A stretch of 64,000 nt of DNA from Aureimonas ureilytica (GTDB taxonomy: Bacteria; Pseudomonadota; Alphaproteobacteria; Rhizobiales; Rhizobiaceae), in assembly GCF_001475935.1 (NCBI RefSeq), contig NZ_LDQA01000056.1, forward strand, positions 1-64,000. The letters are read 5' to 3'. The notes under the pieces were generated by a model, which was not told the DNA's origin, searched no databases, and saw only the letters and a list, made by a program, of their open reading frames with translations. Positions within the stretch are counted from its first letter, which is position 1; each line of letters starts with the position of its first letter. This document shows positions 18,281 to 29,053 of this stretch, piece by piece. The position numbers and the translations under genes are program-made.

Positions 18281-18655
18281 TCAGGCGCGCCGGGTCAGTT
18301 CGAAGCGCGCGCCTGCCGAATTGACGCAAGCCATGCGATCGGCAGCCATGAGGTTGCAGTTCACCGACTCGCGCGTGTTGCGCGTGGTGGAGGTGAAGAT
18401 GATGCTCACCTGCGTCGGGTTGGTCTTGGTGTAGGACCCATCGGCCAGAACCCGCGCGCCATCGGCGGTCTTGGACGTGAAGCGGCCGGCCGAGAAGTTG
18501 GAGACATAGGCGACCGGGCCGCCGACCGAATTCCACTGACCCTCGATCGTCGCCGGCTTGGGCGCGACGGCGATCTGTCTCTGTGGTTCGAGCTGGCAGC
18601 CCGAAAGCGCGGTGGCGGCGCCAAGAAGGCTGGCAAGGGCGAGGGCGGGGCGCAT
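18281..18655 (-). CDS. omp10: Omp10-type outer-membrane lipoprotein
   Basis: 124 residues. The signal sequence ends in a lipobox ALSGC, giving an acylated Cys near residue 20. The remainder is a small beta-rich domain ending VNCNLMAADRMACVNSAGARFELTRR, which matches Brucella Omp10 by recall (TSKVNCALVSP...SSAGSRFSLTRR). Two conserved cysteines probably form a disulphide. The family has structural or virulence-related roles at the outer membrane; the molecular function is unknown. It may follow the NTF2-like gene (gap of 61 bases) in one transcript. Confidence 0.85.
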   Translation of the reverse strand: MRPALALASLLGAATALSGCQLEPQRQIAVAPKPATIEGQWNSVGGPVAYVSNFSAGRFTSKTADGARVLADGSYTKTNPTQVSIIFTSTTRNTRESVNCNLMAADRMACVNSAGARFELTRRA

Positions 18656-18716
18656 GGTGGAAAGCTCCGTCGAGAAGAATGTCAGAGAAAAGAAGGCGGC
18701 ATTTGCTCACCCAACG

Positions 18717-19175
18717 TCAAGTGACCGAGGCGTCGTTGCGCCGCGCCGAAATGACGGAGTGAATGGAAGCGATGGTTTCGATGGAGCGGATGCGCCCGTC
18801 GCTGGTGAAGCCGAACCAGTACATGGTCGTTCCCGTGACAAGAGAGCCGCTGTCGTCCTGCCGCGTCCAGTCGCAGCGGCTGGCGGCTTCGTCGTCTTCA
18901 ACCACCGTCCCACGCGCCTTGTAGGAAATGTAGCTGGCGCGGCGCAGCAGTTCGTTCAGGAAGGACTTGGCCTCATCTTCCCCGGTCAGCTTGTATTCGC
19001 CCTCCATCCGGTCGAACCAGGGAGCGTCGATCACGCCGGCATTGTTTTTGTTGGAGAAGATGGCGCCGGGCGCAAAATGTTGGGCAACGGACCCTGCGGC
19101 GCCGGACATGACGGCGTCCATGATGTCCTTGACGACCATACGCTTGCGCTGGGCATCGTCCGAAGTCTCGCCCAC
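18717..19175 (-). CDS. NTF2/SnoaL-like fold protein, unknown substrate
   Basis: 152 residues. The pattern of an N-terminal helix pair followed by GAIFSNKNNAGVIDAP, a long strand region and GFTSDGRIRSIETIASIHS fits the cone-shaped NTF2-like/SnoaL domain. Such domains bind small ligands or act as isomerases, but nothing here indicates a substrate. No signal peptide, so cytoplasmic. Starts at the ATG at 19175, 79 bases before the homospermidine-synthase terminator. Confidence 0.65.
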   Translation of the reverse strand: MGETSDDAQRKRMVVKDIMDAVMSGAAGSVAQHFAPGAIFSNKNNAGVIDAPWFDRMEGEYKLTGEDEAKSFLNELLRRASYISYKARGTVVEDDEAASRCDWTRQDDSGSLVTGTTMYWFGFTSDGRIRSIETIASIHSVISARRNDASVT

Positions 19176-19253
19176 TTACCAACTCCCAAGCGCTATCAAG
19201 CAGTTAACAGGCTCTAGGTTAGCGCACGCGAAACGTTTGACCAGCAACCAACG

Positions 19254-19286
19254 AAAAAGCCGCGGGATTTCCGCGGCTTTTTCACT
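19254..19286 (-). terminator. Terminator of the homospermidine synthase gene
   Basis: A 12-bp perfect stem (19254-19265 with 19271-19282) with a 5-base loop, and A/T tracts on both sides, so it could work in both directions. It lies just after the hss stop codon on the minus strand. Confidence 0.85.
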
Positions 19287-19306
19287 GTTTTTTTCGTTTG
19301 CCGGGA

Positions 19307-20752
19307 TCAGCGAACGAGAATGTTGCGGAACTGCCAGGGATCCTTCTCGTCCAGGTCCTCCGGGAAGAGGCCGGGGCGATCGGTCAGCGGCGTCCAGTCG
19401 GTGTAGTAACCCTTCACCGGGCCGAGATACGGGCGCTGCACTTCGAGGCAGCGGCGATAGTCCATCTCGTCGGCTTCCACGATGCCGGCTTCCGGATTCT
19501 CCAGCGCCCAGACCATGCCCGCGAGCACGGCCGAGGTCACCTGAAGGCCCGTCGCATTCTGGTAGGGAGCGATGCGGCGCGTCTCTTCCAGCGAAAGCTG
19601 CGAGCCGTACCAGTAGGCATTCTTCTCGTGGCCGTAGAGCAGGACGCCCAGTTCGTCGATGCCTTCCACCAGCTCGTTCTCGTCCAGAACGTGGTGCTCC
19701 GGCTGGATCTTGCCGGCAGCGCCGAACAGTTCGTGCAGCGAGAGCACGGCGTCGTTGGCCGGATGGTACGCATAGTGGCAGGTCGGACGGAAGGTGACTT
19801 CGTCCTCCTTGTTGCGATGCGTGTAGTAGTCGGCGATCGAGATGGACTCGTTATGCGTCACCAGGAAGCCGTACTGCGCGCCGGGCGTCGGGCACCAGGT
19901 GCGAACGCGCGTGTTGGCGCCCGGCTGGTCCAGATAGATCGCGGCCTTGCAGCCCTTCTCGTGGTCCTTGGCGTTCTTCGGGCGCCACTTCTCGTGCGTG
20001 CCCCAACCGAGTTCGGCCGGCTGCATCCCTTCCGACAGGAAGCCCTCGACCGACCACGTGTTCCAGAACACGTTGCGGGGCTTGGGCTTGGCGGCGACCT
20101 GTGTGTCGCGCTCGGCGATGTGGATGCCCTTGACGCCGACCTTCTTCATCAGCTTGGCCCAGCCTTCGCGGTCGTTCGGACCGGGCTCGGAGAAGTCGAG
20201 ATTGGTGTCGCGCGCGATGTCCACCAGCGCCTGCTTCACGAACCAGGAGACCATGCCGGGGTTGGCGCCGCAGGTGGAGACGGCCGTGGTGCCGCCGGGG
20301 TTCTTGCGCTTCTCCTTGCGCAGGGTCTCGCGCAGCGCGTAGTTCGTGCGGTCGGAATTGGAGAGCTTGTCGTCGAAATAGAAGCCGAGCCAGGGCTCGA
20401 TCACCGTGTCGATATAGAGAACGCCGAGTTCGCGGCACAGGCGCATGAGATCGACCGAGCCGGTATCGACCGAAAGATTGACGCAGAAGCCCTGGCCGCC
20501 GCCTTCCGTCAGGAGCGGGGTGAGCAGGTCGCGGTAGTTCGACTTGGTGACGGCTTCCTGGCGGAAGCGGATGCCGCGCTCGTCGAGCAGGTGCCGATGC
20601 GTGTCGCGCGGGTCGATGACCGTGAAGCGCGACTTGTCATAGTTGAAGTGACGTTCGATGAGCGGAAGCGTGCCACGCCCGATGGAGCCGAAGCCGATCA
20701 TCACGATCGGGCCAGTAATCTCGGCATGGATCGGGTGGTTCTCGTTCGTCAT
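19307..20752 (-). CDS. hss: Homospermidine synthase
   Basis: 481 residues. An NAD-dependent enzyme that makes sym-homospermidine from putrescine, the characteristic polyamine of many Hyphomicrobiales. The N-terminal Rossmann motif is IVMIGFGSIGRGTLPLIERH. Conserved regions such as VIEPWLGFYFDDKLSNSDRTNYALRE and TCGANPGMVSWFVKQAL match the bacterial family. Length is standard. The gene is monocistronic with its own strong terminator. Confidence 0.96.
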   Translation of the reverse strand: MTNENHPIHAEITGPIVMIGFGSIGRGTLPLIERHFNYDKSRFTVIDPRDTHRHLLDERGIRFRQEAVTKSNYRDLLTPLLTEGGGQGFCVNLSVDTGSVDLMRLCRELGVLYIDTVIEPWLGFYFDDKLSNSDRTNYALRETLRKEKRKNPGGTTAVSTCGANPGMVSWFVKQALVDIARDTNLDFSEPGPNDREGWAKLMKKVGVKGIHIAERDTQVAAKPKPRNVFWNTWSVEGFLSEGMQPAELGWGTHEKWRPKNAKDHEKGCKAAIYLDQPGANTRVRTWCPTPGAQYGFLVTHNESISIADYYTHRNKEDEVTFRPTCHYAYHPANDAVLSLHELFGAAGKIQPEHHVLDENELVEGIDELGVLLYGHEKNAYWYGSQLSLEETRRIAPYQNATGLQVTSAVLAGMVWALENPEAGIVEADEMDYRRCLEVQRPYLGPVKGYYTDWTPLTDRPGLFPEDLDEKDPWQFRNILVR

Positions 20753-20923
20753 TCGACGGTCCTTTCGATCTGGACTGATTTCTAGTCGCCGGGCTAGAGC
20801 AGATTGCTGTCAAATAAAAGGGGCTGACGGCCGGCTGGCAGCGATGCAGGCCGGCAAGGGCTTCGTTTTCTGCGCAGCGGCCTCCTTTACCGCCCCTCCA
20901 CCGTCTCCCGAAAGGACATCTGG

Positions 20924-21895
20924 ATGGAACTGCCGCGCCCCTTGCGCGCCGCGATCGACGCCGAGCTGGACGGCGTGCCGGGTGAGGCGCTGCGCAAGGC
21001 CTCCGATATCCTGTCGGGTCGCTACCGCGCCGAGACGCGCGACGGGCGGCTGCATCTCTCCGACGATCTCTTCGCCAAGGCCTATGTCGCCGCCCGAATG
21101 CCCGCGACCTTCGCGGCGCTGTCGAGCGCGCTCGGCGAAGCCGCCGAAGCGCTGCCCGAGTTCTCGCCGCGCACGCTTCTCGATGTGGGCGCAGGGCCAG
21201 GAACCGCGCTTTGGGCCGCCACCGAGCGCTTCGACACGCTGGAGGGCGCGACGCTTCTGGAAGCCAGCAAGCCGATCCGCGCGATGGGCGAACGGCTAAG
21301 CAAAGGGGCCTTCGCCTTTCGGCCGGACTGGCGCGAGGGGCAGGTCGAGCGGGACATGGACGCCGCGCCCTCCGCCGATCTCGTGACGCTCTCCTATGTT
21401 CTGGACGAGTTGCCGCCCGCGCGCCTGCGCCCCCTCGTGGAAGCGCTCTGGGCGCGCACGCAAGGCCTGCTTCTGATCGTCGAGCCCGGCACGCCGGCCG
21501 GCTACGGGCGCATTCTGGACGCGCGCCGCGCTTTGATCGAAAGCGGCGCGACGATCGCCGCGCCGTGTCCGCATGAAGCGGCCTGCCCGCTGGAAGCGCC
21601 GGACTGGTGCCATTTCGCGCGCCGCGTGGCGCGCTCGCGCATTCACCTGCGCACCAAATCGGCCGAAGTGCCCTGGGAGGACGAGAAGTTCAGCTATGTC
21701 GCGGCGACGCGGCTCGCCCCCGCCATGCGCGCGGCCCGCATCCTGGCGCCGCCGGAAGCCGGCAGCGGCAAGGTGCATCTGAAGCTCTGCGAAGGCGACG
21801 GGCAGATGCGCCGCCGCCTCCTGACCAAGCGGGACGGCGAAGCCTTCCGCCGCGCCCGCCGGGCCGATTGGGGCGCGGCCATCGACCTCGCCTGA
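20924..21895 (+). CDS. Rsm22-family small-ribosomal-subunit methyltransferase-like protein
   Basis: 323 residues with a SAM-binding motif LLDVGAGPGTALWAA near residue 86 and a cysteine cluster CPHEAACPLEAPDWCHFARRV, the metal-binding signature of the Rsm22 family. Mitochondrial relatives (METTL17) bind an iron-sulphur cluster and assist small-subunit assembly; the bacterial members are poorly studied. An AAGGA-type ribosome-binding site precedes the ATG. Convergent with the M3 peptidase gene, with only four bases between the stop codons. Confidence 0.85.
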   Translation: MELPRPLRAAIDAELDGVPGEALRKASDILSGRYRAETRDGRLHLSDDLFAKAYVAARMPATFAALSSALGEAAEALPEFSPRTLLDVGAGPGTALWAATERFDTLEGATLLEASKPIRAMGERLSKGAFAFRPDWREGQVERDMDAAPSADLVTLSYVLDELPPARLRPLVEALWARTQGLLLIVEPGTPAGYGRILDARRALIESGATIAAPCPHEAACPLEAPDWCHFARRVARSRIHLRTKSAEVPWEDEKFSYVAATRLAPAMRAARILAPPEAGSGKVHLKLCEGDGQMRRRLLTKRDGEAFRRARRADWGAAIDLA

Positions 21896-21899
21896 GCGC

Positions 21900-23747
21900 T
21901 CAGTTCGTGGCTCGGTCCATCGCCTCCAACTCGTCGATGAAGCCGGAGATCATCGACAGGCCACGCTGCCAGAAGGCGGGGTCCGAAGCGTCGAGGCCGA
22001 AGGGTTTCAACAATTCGGAATGATGCTTCGTGCCGCCCGCGCGCAGCATGGCGAAATATTTCTCCTGGAAGCCCTGATCGGCCTGTTCGTAGACCGAATA
22101 GAGCGAGTTCACGAGGCAGTCGCCGAAGGCATAGGCGTAGACATAGAAGGGCGAGTGGATGAAGTGCGGGACATAGGTCCAGAAGCTTTCATAGCCCGGT
22201 CCGAGCCGCACGGCGGGCCCGAGCGAGCGCGCCTGCACCTCGACCCAGATCTGGCCGATCCGCTCGGCCGTTAGCTCGCCCTTGCGCCGCTCGGTGTGGA
22301 TTTCGCGTTCGAACAGATAGAAGGCGATCTGGCGGATCACCGTGTTGATCATGTCCTCCACCTTGGACGCGAGCAGCGTGCGCCGCTCGGCCTTGTCAGT
22401 GGCCTTTTCCAGAAGCGAGCGGAAGGTCAGCATCTCGCCGAAGACCGAGGCCGTCTCGGCGAGCGTCAGCGGCGTCGAGGCCATGAGCGCGCCTTGCGGC
22501 CCGGCCAGAACCTGATGCACGCCGTGGCCCAGCTCGTGCGCGAGGGTCATTACATCACGCGGCTTGCCGAGATAGTTCATCAGGACATAGGGATGCGCGG
22601 AGGGCACGGTCGGGTGCGAGAAGGCGCCCGGCGCCTTGCCCGGCCGCACGCCCGCGTCGATCCAGCGATGCTCGAAGAAGCGGCCGGCGATCTCGGCCAT
22701 TTCCGGGTCGAAGCCGCGATAGGCCGAGAGCACGGTTTCGCGCGCTTCCGTCCAGGGGATGGTGCGGCGCGAGGCACCCGGAAGCGGCGCGTTGCGGTCG
22801 TAGAATTCCAGTGCGTCCAGCCCCAGCCACTTGGCCTTCAGGCTGTAATAACGATGCGAGATCGAGCCGTAGCTGTCGGACACGGCCTTTGCCAGCGCAT
22901 CAACCACGTCGCGCTCGACGCGGTTGGCGAGGTGGCGGGAATCGGCGACATCCTCGAAGCCGCGCCAGCGGTCGGAGATTTCCTTGTCCTTGGCGAGTGT
23001 GTTGGTGATCAGCGCGAAAGTGCGCACGTTCTCGCCGAAGACCTTGGCCAGCGCTTCCGCGCCCTTGCGTCTGATATCGCGGTCGGCATCCTGCAGGAGG
23101 TTCAGCGTTTCTTCGAGCGCCAGCGTCTCTCCATCCACCTCGAAGCGCAGCGAGGTCATGGTCTCGTCGAACAGGCGGTTCCACGCACCATGGCCGGTGA
23201 CGGATTTCTCGTGGAAGAGTTCCTCCACACGATCCTCCAGCTGGTAGGGCTTGTCCTGCCTGAGATCCACGATCCAGGGCCGGTAGCGACCGAGCGCCGG
23301 ATTGGCATCCATGGCGCGGTCCATCGCCGCGTCGTCCACGCGGTTCAGTTCCAGCCCGAAGAACAGAAGCGCGGAGGAAATATCCGTCACCTCGCCCTGG
23401 ATGTCGCCGTAGAACTTGGCGTTGGTAGGGTCGGACGTGTCGCCGGAATAGACGAGCCCGGCATAGGAGACGAGCCGGCCGAGAATTTCCTCGATCTCTT
23501 CGAACTCCACGATGGCGGCCGCCAACTCGCCGCCGCCGGGCTTCCGCGCCTCTTCGGCCAAGCGGCCGCGCCAGCGCTCGTTGAAGGCCTTGGCGCGCGA
23601 GCGCGAGCGCTCGATATCGGTCGCGATCTGCGGGCTGTCGATCGAGGCGTAGAGATCGGCCAGATTCCAGCGGGGCAGGGCGCCCAGATCCTCCTCTCCG
23701 GCCCGTGCGGAGGATGTGGGGGAAACGGACGAACGGATCATGGACAC
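21900..23747 (-). CDS. pepF: M3-family oligoendopeptidase F-like zinc peptidase
   Basis: 615-residue cytoplasmic metallopeptidase. The zinc motif HELGHGVHQ (HEXXH) lies in VMTLAHELGHGVHQVLAG, and the downstream glutamate segment LAETASVFGEMLTF supplies the third ligand. It degrades short peptides. Length and motifs match the clostridial/rhizobial M3B subfamily. The long plus-strand frame running antisense through this gene is a shadow. Confidence 0.94.
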   Translation of the reverse strand: MSMIRSSVSPTSSARAGEEDLGALPRWNLADLYASIDSPQIATDIERSRSRAKAFNERWRGRLAEEARKPGGGELAAAIVEFEEIEEILGRLVSYAGLVYSGDTSDPTNAKFYGDIQGEVTDISSALLFFGLELNRVDDAAMDRAMDANPALGRYRPWIVDLRQDKPYQLEDRVEELFHEKSVTGHGAWNRLFDETMTSLRFEVDGETLALEETLNLLQDADRDIRRKGAEALAKVFGENVRTFALITNTLAKDKEISDRWRGFEDVADSRHLANRVERDVVDALAKAVSDSYGSISHRYYSLKAKWLGLDALEFYDRNAPLPGASRRTIPWTEARETVLSAYRGFDPEMAEIAGRFFEHRWIDAGVRPGKAPGAFSHPTVPSAHPYVLMNYLGKPRDVMTLAHELGHGVHQVLAGPQGALMASTPLTLAETASVFGEMLTFRSLLEKATDKAERRTLLASKVEDMINTVIRQIAFYLFEREIHTERRKGELTAERIGQIWVEVQARSLGPAVRLGPGYESFWTYVPHFIHSPFYVYAYAFGDCLVNSLYSVYEQADQGFQEKYFAMLRAGGTKHHSELLKPFGLDASDPAFWQRGLSMISGFIDELEAMDRATN

Positions 23748-23834
23748 CTCGCAAATCGGGAAAGGAGCGGCCCGACGCGCCGCCCCGCTCGTGTGGCAGA
23801 AAACTCTTCATCCCTGCCGTGTCAAATAGGGGCG

Positions 23835-25289
<1,455 letters not shown>

Positions 25290-25464
25290 TCCTTAGTCCG
25301 AATTTTCACTGGTCGTTAACCATTTTCGCGTGTAGTGCCAAAGAAATTGGAGCTGTGTCATTTTCGTGCCGCACTCTCCTGTGATTGGATCCCTCTGTTG
25401 GGGGACTGGTCGCACGAGCCGTGGGCACGGGCGTCGACACGACACACCGGGGGAATGGTTCCGC

Positions 25465-27360
25465 ATGTTCGGATGGACCGAATGCGTATCGCGCGCGGCC
25501 TTGAGGCGCGCTGCGGTCTTCCTGGCAGGCTTCGTGGTGATGAGTTCCGTGGGGGCCGCCGCGGCTCGCGCCGAAACCCGAACCCTCAAGCTCTACCACG
25601 TCCATCTCAACGAGAAGACGGAAATCACCTACAAGAAGGACGGCAAGTTCCTTCCCGAGGGCCTCAAGAAGGCCAACTGGGCCCTGCGCGACTGGCGCGA
25701 GAACAAGCCCACGAACATGGATCCGAACCTTCTCGACGTGCTCTGGGAAGCCTATCGTCAGTCGGGTTCGCGCAGCTACATCCACATCATCGGCGGCTAC
25801 CGCTCGTCCGGCACCAATGCGATGCTGCGCTCGCGCTCGTCGGGCGTCGCCGGCAACAGTCTCCACATGGCCGGCAAGGCCGTGGACTGGTATCTGCCCG
25901 ACGTTCCCCTGAAGAAGCTGCGCGACATCGGCCTGCGGATGCAGATCGGCGGCGTCGGTTATTATCCGCGCTCGGGATCGCCCTTCGTCCATTACGACAC
26001 GGGCAAGGGCCGCTATTGGCCGCGCATGAGCCGCAGCGAACTCGCGGCCGTGTTCCCCAAGGGCAATACGATCCACCTGCCGGCCGACGGCAAGCCTCTG
26101 CCGGGCTACGAGACCGCGCTGGCCTCCTATAACAAGCGCAAGGGCTCCAACGACATCCAGATCGCTTCGTCGCGCTCCAGCGGCGGCCGCTCGCTTCTGG
26201 CCATGCTGTTTGGCGGAGGCAACGAGGAGGCCGAGGACGAGGCCGAGGCGTCCGCCGCTCCGGTCGGCAAGCCGAGCCGCGCTCCGGCGCCCGCTCGCGC
26301 CGCGCCTAAGCCCGAGCCGGAGGTCCAGGTCGCGAGCGCCTTGCCCACGCGCCCCGCGCCGCCGCCGGCCTTGCCCGCCGGGGTGCCCATGGCCGAGCGT
26401 GACGTGTTCGACAGTTCCGCTCCCCGCCGATCCGCGCCGCCCGCCGCCATTCCCGCCGCGCCGCCGCCGCGCCGCGAGGAGGAGGAAGAAACGGAAGTCG
26501 CAGCCCTTGCGCCGTCCCGCGTCCCGCTGCCCTCCAGCGCGCCCGATCGTCCGTCCGTTCAAGCGCTGGATCAGACTCTCGTCGCCGCGCTCGAAGAGGC
26601 GGAGCCGCCGCCCGCAGCGCCGGCCCAACTGGCCTATGCCGTGCCCATGCCCCGCGAGCGCCCACCGTTCGAGGCCGTTCTGCGCGGCGATCAGGCCGCG
26701 CTGCCGACCCAGAAGCCCGAGTTGGCCGAGGAGGAGGGCCTGACGCCCGAGGCCATCATCGCCGCCGCCATGCCCGAGGTGCCGCCCGCCGCCGCCGCAC
26801 AGGCCGCCGCGACCACCCCAACGCCCGCTGTTGCTTTGGCCGGTGCCGCGCCACATGTCGCAACGCCGTCCGCCCGCCCGCAATCGGCTATTGCCGCCGC
26901 AATGACGCGGCCGTCCGAAACGCCGGACGCGAAGCCGGGAGCAGGCGTGCAGGTCGCCTCGCTCGGCAACGAGCCGACGCCGGCCCGCTCCAGCGTCGCG
27001 GCTGCCGTCGCCGCTGCGCCCGTGCCGGCCAAGGGGGTGTCCAGGACCGCTACCAAAGCTCCGGCAAAACTCGCCAAGGGCGGCCGAGTGGTCGGCGACG
27101 CGCCAGCGGCCAGCAAGGCGGCGCGCAAGGTCAGCCCGGATGCGATCGAACAGCGAATCGCCATCGCTTCGCTGATCACCAGCCCGGAGCGCCGCGCCAT
27201 CGAAAGCAAGCTCGCGCGTCCGGTGGCCGATAATTTGATCGGGCAGATGCCGAGCGCGGTGTTCGCCCGTGGCTTCTCCCGCAAAGGCTCGTCGCCCGCC
27301 GCTGCGCAGCATTTCGAGGGAACGGCGGTGAATTTCCTGCCGGTTCACAAGCTGGACTGA
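25465..27360 (+). CDS. Exported DUF882 (peptidase M15-like) protein with long Ala/Pro-rich tail
   Basis: 631 residues. A signal peptide of about 36 residues ends AAARAE. Residues about 40-240 form the DUF882/YcbK-type domain with GNSLHMAGKAVDWYLP and SPFVHYDTGKGRYWPR, which supply the His/Asp zinc ligands of D,D- or L,D-carboxypeptidase-like folds. This suggests periplasmic peptidoglycan binding or hydrolysis. The remaining 370 residues are Ala/Pro-rich and low in complexity, an unusual extension that may span the periplasm, ending FEGTAVNFLPVHKLD. The ATG at 25465 is chosen because the preceding frame lacks signal-peptide character. Confidence 0.88.
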   Translation: MFGWTECVSRAALRRAAVFLAGFVVMSSVGAAAARAETRTLKLYHVHLNEKTEITYKKDGKFLPEGLKKANWALRDWRENKPTNMDPNLLDVLWEAYRQSGSRSYIHIIGGYRSSGTNAMLRSRSSGVAGNSLHMAGKAVDWYLPDVPLKKLRDIGLRMQIGGVGYYPRSGSPFVHYDTGKGRYWPRMSRSELAAVFPKGNTIHLPADGKPLPGYETALASYNKRKGSNDIQIASSRSSGGRSLLAMLFGGGNEEAEDEAEASAAPVGKPSRAPAPARAAPKPEPEVQVASALPTRPAPPPALPAGVPMAERDVFDSSAPRRSAPPAAIPAAPPPRREEEEETEVAALAPSRVPLPSSAPDRPSVQALDQTLVAALEEAEPPPAAPAQLAYAVPMPRERPPFEAVLRGDQAALPTQKPELAEEEGLTPEAIIAAAMPEVPPAAAAQAAATTPTPAVALAGAAPHVATPSARPQSAIAAAMTRPSETPDAKPGAGVQVASLGNEPTPARSSVAAAVAAAPVPAKGVSRTATKAPAKLAKGGRVVGDAPAASKAARKVSPDAIEQRIAIASLITSPERRAIESKLARPVADNLIGQMPSAVFARGFSRKGSSPAAAQHFEGTAVNFLPVHKLD

Positions 27361-27403
27361 AACATTCGGCGGATCGGCAAAGCCGCACACGCTTCGATTC
27401 GGG

Positions 27404-27430
27404 AAAGGGCGCCTTCGAGCGCCCTTTTTC
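27404..27430 (+). terminator. Terminator of the DUF882 gene
   Basis: A 9-bp stem AAAGGGCGC/GCGCCCTTT with a 6-base loop, followed by a T run, 44 bases after the stop codon. Confidence 0.85.
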
Positions 27431-28117
27431 GTGACGCTAATCCAACGGTTCGTGTCGGCGATCGCCCGGCTGATGATCGAGGGTTCGATCACGTTGAAAG
27501 TGTAAAGGTGCCCCAACGTCACCGGCGAATATTTTGGATGCGCTTCATGCTGCGTTGCGGCATAATGCCTCGCGATTGAACCTGCCTGCGTCAAAGCGAT
27601 TTGTGCTTTGATCCTCAACACATGGCTGACATCGCAGACGTCTGGGATTGAACTTCCGTATCGGAAATAGAAAGCTGATAAAGCCAAACGTTCGAAGGCG
27701 AAACGGGCCTAAAGATTGGGTGAAAGAAGCGTTTGGCGAGCCCTGTCGCTTGGTGAGTGCGCCTCGCAGACGAGCAAATTCTGCCAAGCCTACACCGATA
27801 GGTTCACTCTTACCCGCTTGGGCTGAGTTTCCTCCTGTTCAACCATGTGGGTTGCAAGCTAGTCTTCTCAAGAGCGTTCGGGAAGTTCTTGCAGCAGCTC
27901 CTGCGACGTGTTGACAAGGAGGTGTTTTTCCCAGAATACGACTGGAGTGTTTCGAAGGTTGAGTGCCGCACCGAGATGTTTTCTGCCATGCGGGACTCGT
28001 CAAACTGGAACAACTGGGTAATTCTTTATCGGGTCTTTCAGTTCGGCACCGCGAACGATCAGCAGTAAACGCACGCCGTGCCCGGCGTGATTGTTTGTCT
28101 CAAGCCAGGTTGGAACG
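27431..28117. other. AT-rich intergenic region upstream of mucR
   Basis: Nearly 690 bases with clearly lower GC than the surroundings and no convincing gene. Two short plus-strand frames exist (27648-27914, 88 codons, and 27847-28068, 73 codons). Neither has a good Shine-Dalgarno or recognisable family, and they overlap each other. Such AT-rich DNA is the preferred target of MucR itself, so autoregulation is likely. Confidence 0.5.
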
Positions 28118-28546
28118 ATGAGCGAGATCGACGAGGTCGACAACTCGGATATGCTGATGGAATTGACGGCCGAAGTGGTCGCCGCCTATGTCAGCAAGAA
28201 TTCTTTGCCGGTCGGCGACCTGCCCGGTCTGATCCACGATGTCCACAATGCCCTGAGCCAGGCCGGCGCCGCAGCCCCGCCGGTTCAGGTGGAAAAGCCC
28301 AAGCCCGCGATTTCCGTGAAGCGCTCGGTGACGGACGATTACATCGTGTGTCTGGAAGACGGCAAGAAATTCAAGTCGTTGAAGCGTCACCTGATGACGC
28401 ATTACAACATGTCCCCCGAAGAATACCGCGAGAAGTGGGATCTTCCGGCGGATTATCCGATGGTGGCACCGAACTACGCCGCCGCGCGCTCGCGCCTCGC
28501 CAAGCAGATGGGCCTGGGTTACACGCGCCGCCGCGCGCGAGGCTGA
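28118..28546 (+). CDS. mucR: MucR/Ros-family zinc-finger transcriptional regulator
   Basis: 142 residues. The N-terminal half (residues 10-50) is the oligomerisation region, and the C-terminal half holds the prokaryotic zinc finger with C78, D81, H91 and H95 ([19 protein letters not shown]). The Asp in place of the second Cys is typical of MucR-type rather than Ros-type fingers. MucR is an H-NS-like silencer of AT-rich DNA that controls exopolysaccharide, motility and cell-cycle genes in Hyphomicrobiales. The ATG at 28118 is preferred to an in-frame start at 28091, matching the usual MSEI/MSD start of the family. Confidence 0.95.
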   Translation: MSEIDEVDNSDMLMELTAEVVAAYVSKNSLPVGDLPGLIHDVHNALSQAGAAAPPVQVEKPKPAISVKRSVTDDYIVCLEDGKKFKSLKRHLMTHYNMSPEEYREKWDLPADYPMVAPNYAAARSRLAKQMGLGYTRRRARG

Positions 28547-28597
28547 GCCCCGCCTACCTCCGGCGCGAGGCATAGAACGCCATCGACCTCCGTATGA

Positions 28598-28631
28598 AAA
28601 AAGGGGCGCCCGATACGGGTCGCCCCTTTTT
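28598..28631. terminator. Bidirectional terminator between mucR and gapR
   Basis: An 11-bp outer stem (28598-28608 with 28621-28631) with extra inner CCCG/CGGG pairs, with A-tracts and T-tracts at its ends. It lies between two convergent genes. Confidence 0.88.
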
Positions 28632-28671
28632 CTACGCCGTCCGCCTGCCGGGGAGGGGGCGGCGCATCGGA

Positions 28672-28929
28672 TCAAAGGCTGGCGGCCATGCCCAGCGCCT
28701 GAAGATAGAGGTCCAGAATGGCCTCCTGCTCCTGCCGCTCCTGCGCGTCCTGCTTGCGAAGCGAAATGACTTTGCGCAAGACCTTGGTGTCGAAGCCATT
28801 GCCCTTGGCTTCGGCGTAGACATCCTTGATGTCGTCCGAAATCGTCTTCTTTTCTTCTTCCAGGCGTTCGATCCGTTCCACGAAGGAGCGGAGCTGGTCC
28901 TGTGCGACCTCGTCGGTGGCGTTCGACAT
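28672..28929 (-). CDS. gapR: GapR-family nucleoid-associated protein (DUF2312)
   Basis: 85 residues, nearly all helical, with the typical start [37 protein letters not shown] and a C-terminal [10 protein letters not shown]. GapR binds overtwisted AT-rich DNA and supports topoisomerases during replication and transcription; it is essential or nearly so in Caulobacter. Length and sequence match the family. Convergent with mucR, sharing the bidirectional terminator. Confidence 0.95.
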   Translation of the reverse strand: MSNATDEVAQDQLRSFVERIERLEEEKKTISDDIKDVYAEAKGNGFDTKVLRKVISLRKQDAQERQEQEAILDLYLQALGMAASL

Positions 28930-29053
28930 GGGAGCCTCTTCTCAAGCAGGGCCAAGGCGCCGGTCAGGCCGGACGCGTTTATCAACTCTTCGATGACGCG
29001 GAATGGTTACTCAAGCGTTACCGCGAGGCCGCGACAGGGTTTTGCGCTTCATC

